DNA from: Bryobacterales bacterium
GTDB taxonomy: Bacteria; Acidobacteriota; Terriglobia; Bryobacterales; Bryobacteraceae
Length of the DNA stretch: 52,570 nt
NCBI GenBank assembly: GCA_003162425.1
Contig: PMOK01000169.1
Span: forward strand, 73,902 to 126,471
Direction of reading: 5' to 3'
The notes beneath the pieces were generated by a model. That model did no database searches. It was given only the letters and a program-made list of their open reading frames with translations, and was not told the origin of the DNA. Made by a program: the position numbers and the translations under genes. Each line of letters opens with the position of its first letter. Positions within the stretch are counted from its first letter, which is position 1. This document shows, piece after piece, positions 7,947-15,994 of the stretch.

Positions 7947-8867
7947 CTAGTCGAAATACAAAACCTCTGGCCGAATTCGGCCGTCTGAGCTCGAACACGG
8001 CCCGCAGGTCATCTTATAGTCGTTCCGCAGACGACGCACCGCGTCCGGTATCGTAACCTCATCGTCCCGCTTGTGCTCTGTGGCAATGGACAGCCGCGGC
8101 TTGAACTTCGTAATGGTGGCGCGCGCGCCAGCCAATGCGTTTACCTCGGCTCCTTCTACATCGATCTTGATGAAATCCACGCGCGGCAGCCCCAGCTCGC
8201 TAACGATCTTGTCGATGGTGGTGAGCGACGCCTCGACATCGGTATGCGAACCCTCCGGTCGCAGCACCACGCTGTTGGCGGCGAAATTGGCATCGCTTAC
8301 GTTCAGGCGCAGAGTTCCGTCTGAATCCCAGACACCTTTGGGATACACGATGACCCGGTGATCGGCGATGGGCTCCGCTAGATTGCGGCGCAGACATTCT
8401 TGCGCTGGGGGCGAGATTTCGATAGACACCACCAGCTTCGCGCCCGCCTGCAGCGCCTCTCGCGTAAAATCCCCGTCGCTTGCGCCGCAATCCAGAACGA
8501 TGTCGCCAGCCTGCACGAAATGCGGTCCCGTGCCGTAGATGTGCGATTCCATCTCGGCCAGATTGAAAGGCAGCACGTAGCGGTTTCCCTTGGGTATCCA
8601 GAAGCGGCCCTTGGGCGTATCCCAGAGCTCGAGCCCGTGATCCTGCGACATGAATCTGCTGGCGCGCAAGATTCGATCTTTCGCAATACGCAGCGAATCC
8701 TCTTCGTCCTGCCAGCGGACGGCGTGAGAAAAGGGACAAACGGGGCTGCGTCCCGTAAGCGCCCAGGTGGCGTAGCGAAACCGGGGCCACGCGGCGTAGG
8801 CGGTCAGGATCACAGCGGCTAATAAAAAAATGATCAGAAAAGGGCGAGACCGGGTTGTGGATGCCAT
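7947..8867 (-). CDS. Membrane-anchored FkbM-family methyltransferase
   Basis: A 306-residue SAM-dependent methyltransferase of the FkbM type, which usually O-methylates sugars in glycans or antibiotics. Residues about 8-28 form one transmembrane segment (FLIIFLLAAVILTAYAAW), so the enzyme is probably membrane-bound. The SAM-binding motif is VLDCGASDGDFT, and the family block DFIKIDVEGAEVNALAGA is intact. The acceptor is unknown. It is transcribed alone, divergently from yjbQ. A second FkbM gene lies about 9 kb away in a glycosyltransferase operon but lacks the anchor, so the two are not simple duplicates. Confidence 0.85.
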   Translation of the reverse strand: MASTTRSRPFLIIFLLAAVILTAYAAWPRFRYATWALTGRSPVCPFSHAVRWQDEEDSLRIAKDRILRASRFMSQDHGLELWDTPKGRFWIPKGNRYVLPFNLAEMESHIYGTGPHFVQAGDIVLDCGASDGDFTREALQAGAKLVVSIEISPPAQECLRRNLAEPIADHRVIVYPKGVWDSDGTLRLNVSDANFAANSVVLRPEGSHTDVEASLTTIDKIVSELGLPRVDFIKIDVEGAEVNALAGARATITKFKPRLSIATEHKRDDEVTIPDAVRRLRNDYKMTCGPCSSSDGRIRPEVLYFD

Positions 8868-8934
8868 GCGTTCCGAGCCTAATGATAACGCAAGGTTTCA
8901 CTTCTGAATCTGAGAAGCTGTGAAAAAATCGGTT

Positions 8935-8954
8935 GGCAGGCGAAAGCGCCTGCC
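8935..8954. repeat. Hairpin GGCAGGCG-AAAG-CGCCTGCC in a divergent intergenic region
   Basis: A perfect 8-bp stem with a 4-nt loop, followed by CCCAC, located between the divergent FkbM and yjbQ starts. Its place upstream of both genes argues against a terminator for either. It resembles the GC-rich palindromic repeats elsewhere in the window. Confidence 0.55.
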
Positions 8955-9044
8955 CCACTGGTATAGTTAAATAAGTTACTCGTTTGTAATTTTTTTGAAG
9001 CTTTTGCGGCCGGCCCGCGTATCAAAACTTAGGAACGGGATTCA

Positions 9045-9542
9045 ATGCACCCATCAAAAATTCAGGTACTGGAAATGGAATCTGCTCCCGCGGAGACCAG
9101 TTCCACAGGCGGTTACAAGGTATTCAATCGGATCGTGGACTGGATCACCAGCGAGCGCATGCAGTTGCTCAACATCACCGAGCGCATCAATGAAATCGTG
9201 CGCAAGAGCGGCATTCGTGACGGGCTGGTACATCTGCAGTCGTTGCACACCACTTCCGGCGTGTTTCTCAATGAGTGGCAGGATGCGCTCATTCACGATG
9301 TGAAGCGCTTTCTGGAAGAAGTGGCGGATCGAAATCAGTATTACCGCCATAACGATCCCGAGTACTCGGATTGCGAGCGCAAGAATGCCGATTCGCACAT
9401 GCGCGGCATGCTGATGGGCCAGACCCTCTGCCTGCAGGTAAGAAACGCGACAGTGCTTTTGGGTACCTGGCAGAGCATCATTTTCGCCGAGTTCGACGGA
9501 CCTCGCAGCCGGTCGCTAGCGGTTCAGATTTCCGGCGTCTGA
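9045..9542 (+). CDS. yjbQ: YjbQ/UPF0047 family protein (secondary thiamine-phosphate synthase type)
   Basis: A 165-residue protein of the YjbQ family, whose E. coli member can form thiamine phosphate at low rate but whose main role is unresolved. Core blocks are NITERINEIVRKSG, GLVHLQSLHTTSGVFLNEW, NADSHMRGMLMG and GTWQSIIFAEFDGPRSR. The conserved His residues of LHTTSG and DSHMRG are present. The ATG has an AGGAACGGG stretch upstream. About 25 residues precede the core domain, so a later start at 9075 is possible. The DUF2203 gene follows six bases downstream, so the two are probably cotranscribed. Confidence 0.9.
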   Translation: MHPSKIQVLEMESAPAETSSTGGYKVFNRIVDWITSERMQLLNITERINEIVRKSGIRDGLVHLQSLHTTSGVFLNEWQDALIHDVKRFLEEVADRNQYYRHNDPEYSDCERKNADSHMRGMLMGQTLCLQVRNATVLLGTWQSIIFAEFDGPRSRSLAVQISGV

Positions 9543-9548
9543 GCTCGG

Positions 9549-9980
9549 ATGCCGAGGTACTTCACCCTCCATCAGGCTGAAAAACTGCTTCCCGAAGTGG
9601 AGTTCACAATCCGGGAAGCGATCTCGCACAAGGCTGCATTTCAGCAGGCCGAAGAGGAATGGCAGGGTTTTAGGACCCGCATCACCATGCTGGGCGGAGT
9701 GCGGGTGGATCACTCGCAGGTTATGGATCAAAAGCGCCGCCGGGAATCGAGCGCGTTGCGGCTGAAGGAAGCTGTCGAGAAGATCCAGGAATACGGTTGC
9801 GTGGTGAAGGATCTGGACATCGGCTTGATCGACTTTCCGACATTGTTCCGCGGCGAAGAGGTTTACCTGTGCTGGAAACTGGGCGAATCCGGAATTCAGT
9901 TTTGGCATGGAGTGCATGAGGGGTTTCGCGGGCGGAAGGCGATTGATGCGGAGTTTCTCGATGGACATCGGGGGGAGTGA
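9549..9980 (+). CDS. DUF2203 family protein
   Basis: A 143-residue cytoplasmic protein matching DUF2203. It starts with YFTLHQAEKLLPEVE, has a charged coiled-coil-like middle (DQKRRRESSALRLKEAVEKIQEYG) and a C-terminal block VVKDLDIGLIDFPTLFRGEEVYLCWKLGE followed by FWHGVHEGFRGRK, all typical of the family. No biochemical function is established as far as I know. The tight spacing behind yjbQ suggests one operon. The start codon is well placed, but no strong ribosome-binding site is seen in the short gap, consistent with translational coupling. Confidence 0.85.
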   Translation: MPRYFTLHQAEKLLPEVEFTIREAISHKAAFQQAEEEWQGFRTRITMLGGVRVDHSQVMDQKRRRESSALRLKEAVEKIQEYGCVVKDLDIGLIDFPTLFRGEEVYLCWKLGESGIQFWHGVHEGFRGRKAIDAEFLDGHRGE

Positions 9981-10026
9981 AGCCCGCCAACCGGCTGCAT
10001 GGGAAGCTGTGAAATGGTCGGCGCAA

Positions 10027-10055
10027 GCACCGACTCCCTCACGGTCGCGGCTCGG
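10027..10055. repeat. 29-nt dispersed repeat, copy 1 (GCACCGACTCCCTCACGGTC...)
   Basis: A 29-base sequence matching positions 35991-36019 at 28 of 29 bases in the same orientation. Its right part, CGGTCGCGGCTCGG, is also an arm of the inverted repeat at 22078-22159. Here it lies just downstream of the permease remnant. Confidence 0.85.
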
Positions 10056-10061
10056 AAAGAA

Positions 10062-10103
10062 TCATTCGTCGCGGAGGGCGACCATTGGATTCGCGCCAGC
10101 ACG
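10062..10103 (-). pseudogene. 13-codon remnant of an ADOP/MacB-type permease C-terminus
   Basis: Immediately after the padR stop and in the same frame, the minus strand reads RAGANPMVALRDE then TGA. NPMVALRDE is the characteristic last segment of acidobacterial MacB-like permeases that normally follow padR; the intact permease in this window ends comparably with IDPVRALRQD. The rest of the permease, expected to be about 800 residues, is absent. I infer an internal deletion that joined the end of padR to the last codons of its partner. The short match could be coincidence, but position, frame and stop all fit. Confidence 0.6.
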
Positions 10104-10445
10104 CTACACCTCCTCGCGCGAAGTATTCAGTACGGAAGCCATCGCCGCCGTGAGCCGGTTCCAGCTCTCGGTTTCCACGCGCAGCCGTTTACGCCCAGTC
10201 GCCGTGAGCTGGTAGAACTTGGCGCGCCGGTTGTTGTCCGACGTCCCCCACTCGCTCTTGAGCAGACCCTGGTGCTCCAGACGGAACAAAGCGGGATACA
10301 GCGCGCCCTGCTCGATGTGAAACGAGCCGCCGGAGATCTGCTCGATGCGCAACAGCACGCCATAGCCGTGGCGCGGCCCGAGCGAAACGGCCTTCAGGAT
10401 CAGCAGGTCTAATGTTCCGGGCAGAAGGTCCGCGCTTTTGTCCAT
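10104..10445 (-). CDS. PadR-family transcriptional repressor (orphaned)
   Basis: A 113-residue PadR winged-helix regulator: [34 protein letters not shown], then SFHIEQGALYPALFRLEHQGLLKSEWG with the recognition helix, then NNRRAKFYQLTATGRKRL. Length and sequence match the small PadR group that normally controls a neighbouring ADOP-type permease. Its permease survives only as a short remnant directly downstream. Upstream are two nearly identical 19-bp dyads overlapping a TTGACA-N17-TACGCT promoter, which strongly suggests autorepression. About 45% identity by eye to the PadR at 45631-45975. Confidence 0.9.
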   Translation of the reverse strand: MDKSADLLPGTLDLLILKAVSLGPRHGYGVLLRIEQISGGSFHIEQGALYPALFRLEHQGLLKSEWGTSDNNRRAKFYQLTATGRKRLRVETESWNRLTAAMASVLNTSREEV

Positions 10446-10454
10446 GTTTGCACT

Positions 10455-10507
10455 CTCCTAAATCACTAAGGAGAAGCGTAGCGGAACTCTCCTAAGTTGT
10501 CAAGGAG
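10455..10507 (-). promoter_or_regulatory. padR promoter with two tandem 19-bp dyad operators
   Basis: On the minus strand the promoter reads TTGACA (10503-10498), a 17-bp spacer, then TACGCT (10480-10475). Two dyads surround it: CTCCTTGACAACTTAGGAG (10507-10489), covering the -35 box, and CTCCTTAGTGATTTAGGAG (10473-10455), over the expected start site. Both share CTCCTT and TTAGGAG arms and their centres are 34 bp apart, about three helical turns. This is the expected layout for autorepression by the PadR dimer. The last codons of the upstream toxin gene run through the same bases. Confidence 0.7.
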
Positions 10508-10693
10508 AGAGTGGCTACCCACGCGGCGCCGCCAGCGCTCGCCTCCGCCTTCCAACTTGATAACGTCGCTGGTAAACGGATCGGTGGCCATGGCTTGAAC
10601 CGCAGCTACGATCCTCACTTGGTCTCTAGCGGGAAACCCTGCGACGGCCTTTTGTGCGGGCCTTGCGACGGTGACTATCCAGGTCATTGACAA
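10466..10693 (-). pseudogene. Truncated ParE/RelE-family toxin
   Basis: The first about 57 residues (MTWIVTVARPAQKAVAGFP... to KLEGGGERWRRRVG) match RelE/ParE toxins, where the domain should continue with a YRI..-type strand to about 85-90 residues. Instead the frame runs through 18 codons that coincide with the padR promoter and operators and stops at a TAG inside the second operator. The C-terminal strands are therefore missing, and the toxin is probably inactive. The antitoxin gene lies 6 bases upstream. The breakpoint marks where the padR module joined. Confidence 0.7.
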
Positions 10694-10699
10694 ACTCGG

Positions 10700-10915
10700 T
10701 TACGATGCGAATTCGCCACGCGCCAACGCTGCTTCGCCCCGGCGAATTTTTGCCCACTCGGCTTTCGTGGGTTTGTAGGTCTGCTCTACTGCGGTGATCG
10801 GTATGGTCCGCGCCGAAGCGCGCACTTCCAGCCGGTCACCCGTCCTGATGCCGGCCAGGCGTTGAATCGCTGGCGGAACGATCAAAAGGGTTTTGCTTTT
10901 GACAGTAACAGTCAT
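10700..10915 (-). CDS. AbrB/MazE-like antitoxin
   Basis: A 71-residue protein starting MTVTVKSKTLLIVPPAIQRLAGIRTGDRLEVRAS, a swapped-hairpin AbrB-type DNA-binding fold with strands, 'VPPAIQ' and a GD.LEV turn. The tail (KPTKAEWAKIRRGEAALARGEFAS) is charged and helical, as in toxin-neutralising segments. It sits directly before the truncated ParE/RelE-like toxin, so it may now be a solitary antitoxin or autoregulator. An open frame extends much further upstream but overlaps glnD on the other strand, so I use the ATG with the canonical AbrB start. Confidence 0.75.
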   Translation of the reverse strand: MTVTVKSKTLLIVPPAIQRLAGIRTGDRLEVRASARTIPITAVEQTYKPTKAEWAKIRRGEAALARGEFAS

Positions 10916-10945
10916 TAGATCTAGATAAGTGCTTGCAATGGAAGG

Positions 10946-13447
10946 ATGGCACTGCGGCAACGCCCGCGCCAAGCGATACAATCGAACGTGGAGAAGCTGC
11001 ACGCAGAACCTGCCTGGGAGCGAATCCAGCGGAAGTTCTTCGAATCGGGCGAAGCCGCGCCGGTTCTGGCCGGGCTCACCGGGCTGATCGACGAAATGGC
11101 GCTCCGGGCTTACCAGGCTTCGCTTGCGCCGGCCTTTCCCGATTCGATTGCGATGCTGGCCGTGGGCGGCTTTGGAAGGCGGGAGTTGTTCCCTTACTCC
11201 GACGTCGACATCCTGATACTGATGGACCGCGAGTCCCAGGCGGCCGCGCTGAAGGACGCTCTCTCTGAGTTTGTTCGCATGCTGTGGGACGCCGGCCTGC
11301 GGCTGAGCCACTCGGTCCGCACGATTGCCGAATGCGCCGAACTCCATGAACAGAACATCGAGCTGAACATCAGTTTGCTGGATCGCCGGCTGCTGGGCGG
11401 ATCGGGTGAGCTGTACGGCAAGTTGGAGGCGAAGCTCGGGCAATTTTTCGAGCGTCACTCGCGGAGCTTGTCACAGCACCTGGCCCGCCTGGCGCGCGCC
11501 CGGCACCGGAAATACCAGGACACTTTTTATCACCTGGAGCCGGACATAAAAGAAACACCCGGCGGATTGCGCGACCTGCACCTGGTGGGTTGGCTCACCA
11601 AGCTGCGAAAGTCCGACCCGGCAGCATCCGCGCATCTGGCTGCTCCCGCGCGGTTCCTCGATTCCTTGCGCTGTTTTTTGCACTACCGCGCGGGCCGCGA
11701 CCAGAATCTGTTGAGCTTTGAGGCGCAGGAGGACGTGACCTTACATTCCATCTCGCCGTTCCATTCGCCTGCGGAATTCATGCGCGAATATTTTCGGAAC
11801 GCGCGCGTCATCGATAGCGAGGCGCGCCGCACGCTGGATTCCACTGAGAAGAGCGAAAACTCGCTGCTCCATCAATTCCGGGACTGGCGCTCGCGCTTGT
11901 CCAACGCGGACTTCACCGTTTCGCACGAGCGCATTTTCCTTCGAACTCCCGCGCAACTCGGAAAGGATCCAGGGTTGGCGCTACGACTCTTCGAATTTGT
12001 TGCGCGCCATGGAATCCCGTTGGCCGCCGAGACGGAGAGACGACTGGAAGAGAACCGGGAAGTCTTTGCGCGGTACTGCCAAACCCAGCAGCAGTTGTGG
12101 CCCGTTTTGCGCGGCATCCTTTCACTGCCCCACGCCGCCATGGCTCTACGTGCGATGCACTACACCAGCCTGGTGCAGGCGCTGTTTCCCGAGTGGGAAA
12201 ACATCGCTTGCCTGGTGGTGCCGGATTATTATCATCGCTACACCGTGGACGAACATACGCTAGTGGCCATCGAGCGGCTGGCGGATCTTGCACACACCAA
12301 AGACCCCACGCGGCGGCGATTCGCGGAGATACTTTCTGAGATAGCGGACCAAGCGCTGCTGCGCTTTGCATTGCTGTTCCACGATACCGGCAAAGGAGAC
12401 AACAGCGGCGACCATTCCCGGCGATCGGTGGAACTGGCGCGGCAAGCCATACAGCGCATTCAAATGCCGGCGGAAGAGCAGGCCAGAGTGGAATTCCTGA
12501 TTGAGCACCACCTGGATCTCTCGACCGTTATGAATTCCCGCGACCTTCACGATCCGGCCACCGCCTGCCTGCTGGCGGAGCGCATCGGCACTATCGAGCA
12601 GCTCAAGCTGCTGACCGTGCTCACCTACGCCGACATCTCAGCCGTCAATCCAGCGGCTATGACTCCGTGGCGGCTGGAACAACTGTGGCAAACCTATCGC
12701 GTCACTCATCAGGAGCTGGTACGTGAATTAGAGACTGGCCGCATTCAGGAACTGCCCAAGGACCTTCCGGAGTTGGCGGCATTCATCAAAGGATTTCCAA
12801 CGCGCTACCTGCATACCCACACGCCGGCGGAGGTCCAGGCTGACATTCAGCTGAAGGAACTGAGCCGGCCAACGGGCGCGGCGGTGAAGATCGAACGGCA
12901 GGGCAGTGTGTACCGGGCCACCATCGTGGCGCGCGACAGGCCGGCGCTGTTCAGTTCGCTGGCGGGAGCACTTTCCAGTTTCGGAATGGACATTCTGAAG
13001 GCGGAGGCGTTTGCGAACACGCAGGGTCTGATACTGGACACATTCGTATTCGCGGATCCAAAGCGCACGTTGGATCTGAATTCCCAGGAGATTGAACGCC
13101 TGGAGCAGAGCCTGGAACGCGCGGCGCTGGGGAAGCTCAATGTGGAGCAGCTTCTCAAGGCTCGTCCAGCGCCTCCGAAACCAAAGCGCCGCACCGAGCC
13201 GAGCGTTCACTTCGATTCCGAAGCCTGCGAGACGGCGACTTTGGTGGAGATCATCGCGGAAGACCGCCCTGGACTGCTCTACGATCTGGCAGCCACATTC
13301 TCAGCAGCCGCGTGCAACATTGACGTGGTGTTGATCGACACTGAAGGGCACAAGGCCATCGATGTTTTTTACGTGGCTTCGGATGGAAAGAAGCTCAATC
13401 CGGACCTGGAACAGATGTTGGAGAAGAAGCTGCTCGCGGCGTGTTGA
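10946..13447 (+). CDS. glnD: [Protein-PII] uridylyltransferase/uridylyl-removing enzyme GlnD
   Basis: The cytoplasmic glutamine sensor: it uridylylates PII when nitrogen is low and removes UMP when glutamine is high. The 833-residue protein has the full domain set: nucleotidyltransferase (GGFGRRELFPYSDVDILIL, about residues 70-95), UR/UTase helical domain, HD domain with the metal site in LLFHDTGKGDNSGDHS (about 475), and two ACT domains (RATIVARDRPALFSSL about 655; TLVEIIAEDRPGLLYDL about 765) for glutamine sensing. Its convergent neighbour is glnA, the target pathway. A shorter start at GTG 10988 is possible. Only 30 bases separate it from the divergent antitoxin gene. Confidence 0.95.
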   Translation: MALRQRPRQAIQSNVEKLHAEPAWERIQRKFFESGEAAPVLAGLTGLIDEMALRAYQASLAPAFPDSIAMLAVGGFGRRELFPYSDVDILILMDRESQAAALKDALSEFVRMLWDAGLRLSHSVRTIAECAELHEQNIELNISLLDRRLLGGSGELYGKLEAKLGQFFERHSRSLSQHLARLARARHRKYQDTFYHLEPDIKETPGGLRDLHLVGWLTKLRKSDPAASAHLAAPARFLDSLRCFLHYRAGRDQNLLSFEAQEDVTLHSISPFHSPAEFMREYFRNARVIDSEARRTLDSTEKSENSLLHQFRDWRSRLSNADFTVSHERIFLRTPAQLGKDPGLALRLFEFVARHGIPLAAETERRLEENREVFARYCQTQQQLWPVLRGILSLPHAAMALRAMHYTSLVQALFPEWENIACLVVPDYYHRYTVDEHTLVAIERLADLAHTKDPTRRRFAEILSEIADQALLRFALLFHDTGKGDNSGDHSRRSVELARQAIQRIQMPAEEQARVEFLIEHHLDLSTVMNSRDLHDPATACLLAERIGTIEQLKLLTVLTYADISAVNPAAMTPWRLEQLWQTYRVTHQELVRELETGRIQELPKDLPELAAFIKGFPTRYLHTHTPAEVQADIQLKELSRPTGAAVKIERQGSVYRATIVARDRPALFSSLAGALSSFGMDILKAEAFANTQGLILDTFVFADPKRTLDLNSQEIERLEQSLERAALGKLNVEQLLKARPAPPKPKRRTEPSVHFDSEACETATLVEIIAEDRPGLLYDLAATFSAAACNIDVVLIDTEGHKAIDVFYVASDGKKLNPDLEQMLEKKLLAAC

Positions 13448-13449
13448 GG

Positions 13450-13539
13450 GTCCCCTTGCTCACGCGCGGGGCTACCGTGCAGCGTAGCAATACGACAAAC
13501 TCATCGTTGTTGGGTAGTCCCGCGCGTCAGCAAGGGGAC
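13450..13539. repeat. 26-bp imperfect inverted repeat (GTCCCCTTGC family), copy 1
   Basis: Arms at 13450-13475 and 13514-13539 are inverted copies with two mismatches in 26, separated by 38 bases. They fill the convergent glnD-glnA gap and could end both transcripts. A second element with the same arms is at 24422-24498. An extra partial copy (CGCGCGGGGCTA) follows at 13543-13554. Confidence 0.85.
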
Positions 13540-13559
13540 AAACGCGCGGGGCTATTCCT

Positions 13560-14969
13560 CTAAATGTCGTAGTACAGCGCGAACTCGTACGGATGCGGGC
13601 GCAGCCGGATGGCATCCGCCTCATTCTTGCGCTTGTAGTCGATGAAAGTCTCGATCAGGTCTTCGCTGAATACATCGCCCTTCAGCATGAACTCGTGATC
13701 TTCTTCGAGACATGTAAGAGCTTCTTCGAGCGAAGCCGGCATAGACGGAACGCTCTTCATCTCTTCCGGCGACAGATCGTAGATGTCTTTGTCGAGCGGT
13801 TCGCCGGGTTCCAGTTTGTTCAGGACGCCGTCGAGCCCGGCCATCATCATCGCCGCGAAAGCGAGATAAGGGTTGGCGGCCGGATCGGGCGGGCGGAATT
13901 CCACGCGCTTCGCCTTCGGGCTGGCCGAGTACATGGGAATCCGGCAAGCTGCCGAACGGTTGCGCCGCGAGTAAGCCAGGTTGACCGGAGCTTCGTAGCC
14001 CGGCACCAGCCGCTTGTAGCTGTTGGTGGTGGGAGCGATGATTGCCGAGAGCGCCCTGGCATGCTTCAGCAGGCCGCCGATGTAGTTCAGCGCCATGGGG
14101 CTCAATCCCGCGTAACCGTCGCCGGCGAAGAGCGGCTTGCCGCCCTTCCATATGCTCTGGTGTGTGTGCATGCCGCTGCCGTTGTCCGCGAACAGAGGCT
14201 TCGGCATAAATGTGACCGTCTTGCCCGCAAGATACGCCACGTTGCGGACCACATATTTGTACAGCATCATGTTGTCCGCGGATTTCACCAGCGTGTCAAA
14301 ACGCTGATCGATCTCGCACTGGCCGCCGGTTGCGACTTCATGATGATGGCACTCGATGTTCAAGCCGCACCGGATCATGGTTTCCACCATTGCTCCACGC
14401 AGACCCTGGTAGTGATCCGTGGGCGGCACTGGAAAATAACCTTCCTTATAGCGCGGGCGATAGCCCAGGTTGTCTCCCTCGCGGCCGGAGTTCCAGCGGC
14501 CTTCTTCGGCATCGATGAAATAAAAGCCGGAGTGCTGATTCTGATCGAAGCGCACGTTATCGAAAATGAAGAATTCCGCTTCGGCGCCGAAGTATGCCGT
14601 GTCGCCGATGCCGCTGTTCTTCAAGTACAACTCCGCTTTGCGCGCAATCCATCGCGGGTCGCGATTGTAATTCTGGCGCGTGATGGGGTCCACCACATCG
14701 CACACCATGACCAAGGTCGGGATTTCGTAGAAAGGATCAATGAAAGCCGTGGATGCATCCGGCATCAAGAGCATGTCGCTCTCATTGATGGCCGCCCAAC
14801 CGCGTATGCTGGAGCCGTCCATTCCATAACCATCCTGGAACGATTCTTCGCTCAGCTCCGTGATGGGGTAAGACACGTGGTGCTGCAGGCCCGGAATGTC
14901 CGAAAATCGCAGATCGAGCTGCTTCACATGGTTTTTCTTGGCGAACTCCAACACTTCTTTGGGACTCAT
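13560..14969 (-). CDS. glnA: Glutamine synthetase type I
   Basis: Makes glutamine from glutamate, ammonia and ATP as a cytoplasmic dodecamer. The 469-residue length equals the enterobacterial type. Recognised blocks are MDGSSIRGW and [14 protein letters not shown] and [15 protein letters not shown] with metal and ammonia-site residues, [22 protein letters not shown] (ATP and glutamate site), and [25 protein letters not shown]. The adenylylation tyrosine is present as Y397 in [10 protein letters not shown], so control by GlnE is plausible, with GlnD encoded next door. An AGGAGG site precedes the ATG. All catalytic regions look intact. Confidence 0.97.
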   Translation of the reverse strand: MSPKEVLEFAKKNHVKQLDLRFSDIPGLQHHVSYPITELSEESFQDGYGMDGSSIRGWAAINESDMLLMPDASTAFIDPFYEIPTLVMVCDVVDPITRQNYNRDPRWIARKAELYLKNSGIGDTAYFGAEAEFFIFDNVRFDQNQHSGFYFIDAEEGRWNSGREGDNLGYRPRYKEGYFPVPPTDHYQGLRGAMVETMIRCGLNIECHHHEVATGGQCEIDQRFDTLVKSADNMMLYKYVVRNVAYLAGKTVTFMPKPLFADNGSGMHTHQSIWKGGKPLFAGDGYAGLSPMALNYIGGLLKHARALSAIIAPTTNSYKRLVPGYEAPVNLAYSRRNRSAACRIPMYSASPKAKRVEFRPPDPAANPYLAFAAMMMAGLDGVLNKLEPGEPLDKDIYDLSPEEMKSVPSMPASLEEALTCLEEDHEFMLKGDVFSEDLIETFIDYKRKNEADAIRLRPHPYEFALYYDI

Positions 14970-15106
14970 CTAACCTCCTGGGATTGGAAAATGAAAACCG
15001 GGGGAACTCTCTACAATAGCGCAAACCGTGCTGGGCTAGCATCCAAATTTTTGATGCGGGTTATAAATGAAACCAGGGTGCGGCGATCTCTTGCTATGTT
15101 TATGGA

Positions 15107-15892
15107 ATGCGAACGTTCCGGTTTACGACGCTCCTGGCTCTTGCAACGTGTGCCGGGGCCCAAAACAAAGGCATTCTGCTGGAGGATCTGACCTGGCAGG
15201 AAGCCGAGAAAGTTCTCACTCCGGATGCGATTGTCGTGATCCCCATCGGCGCCGAATCGAAAGAGCACGGACCGCACCTCAAGTTGAAGAACGATTTTCT
15301 TATCGCCGAATATCTGAAGCGTGAGGTGCTGAAAAGTGCGGTGGTTGTCGTAGCGCCGACCGTCAACTATCATTTCTATCCGGCATTCATCGAGTATCCA
15401 GGTTCCACCACGCTGCGCATCGAGACCGCCCGCGATCTGCTGGTGGATATTTGCCGGAGCCTGGCGCGCTACGGTCCGCGCCGCTTTTACGCGCTCAACA
15501 CGGGAGTCTCGACCATTCGCGCGCTACGGCTTTCAGCCGACGTGCTGGCCGAAGACGGAATCCTTTTCCGCTACACCGACATTCTGAAAGTGGCAGAATC
15601 CGCGGAGAAACAGGTGAAGCAGGAAGAAGGCGGAACGCACGCTGACGAAATCGAAACTTCCATGATGCTTTACATCGCGCCCGACACTGTCGATATGACG
15701 AAAGCCGTAAAGGATTATCATCCGTCGCCTAAGGGTGGCCTGACGCGGAATCCGAACGGTGAAGGCGCCTACTCAGCGTCCGGCATCTATGGGGACGCAA
15801 CGCTGGCAACCCGCAAGAAGGGCGAGATCATGGTGCACGCCATGGTGGAAGGAATTCTGAAAGAGATTGATGCTCTGCGTTTGGAGAAATGA
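15107..15892 (+). CDS. Exported creatininase-family amidohydrolase
   Basis: A 261-residue protein of the creatininase/creatinine amidohydrolase (MftE-like) family with a signal peptide (MRTFRFTTLLALATCAGAQ), so it acts outside the cytoplasm. Metal-site blocks are VVIPIGAESKEHGPHLKLKNDFLIAEYL (Glu, His, Asp) and EGGTHADEIETSMMLY (His, Glu). The substrate is unknown; exported versions are common in acidobacteria and the family name should not be read as proven creatininase activity. It stands alone, followed by a cluster of short tandem repeats. Confidence 0.85.
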   Translation: MRTFRFTTLLALATCAGAQNKGILLEDLTWQEAEKVLTPDAIVVIPIGAESKEHGPHLKLKNDFLIAEYLKREVLKSAVVVVAPTVNYHFYPAFIEYPGSTTLRIETARDLLVDICRSLARYGPRRFYALNTGVSTIRALRLSADVLAEDGILFRYTDILKVAESAEKQVKQEEGGTHADEIETSMMLYIAPDTVDMTKAVKDYHPSPKGGLTRNPNGEGAYSASGIYGDATLATRKKGEIMVHAMVEGILKEIDALRLEK

Positions 15893-15908
15893 TCCAAAGC
15901 CTGTTTCT

Positions 15909-15938
15909 GGCCACGGATACACACGGATGAACACGGAT
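15909..15938. repeat. 10-nt tandem repeat (CACGGATACA/CACGGATGAA), copy 1
   Basis: Three imperfect copies of a CACGGATnnA decamer. The inverted-orientation relative is at 47590-47619, where it supplies a stop codon. Located between the creatininase and glycosyltransferase genes. Confidence 0.75.
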
Positions 15939-15940
15939 AG

Positions 15941-15968
15941 AGTCCCCAGTCCCTAGCCCCTAGTCCCC
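15941..15968. repeat. Heptanucleotide tandem repeat, four units (AGTCCCC type)
   Basis: Exactly four 7-nt units (AGTCCCC, AGTCCCT, AGCCCCT, AGTCCCC). The same heptamer family, also four units long, lies inside metH at 42111-42138. Confidence 0.85.
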
Positions 15969-15994
15969 ACCCGCGAGTTACTATCATAATTCCG

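Noticed and set aside
10700..11458. 252-codon minus-strand frame extending the AbrB antitoxin upstream
   Set aside because: Most of it is antisense to glnD; the AbrB-type start at 10915 marks the real gene.
13593..15191. Long open frame (532 codons) on the plus strand
   Set aside because: It is antisense to glnA, whose protein is unmistakable; the frame has no recognisable domain and arises from GC-rich codon bias.
15909..15968. CRISPR array
   Set aside because: Only contiguous 7-10-nt tandem repeats without spacers and no cas genes nearby.
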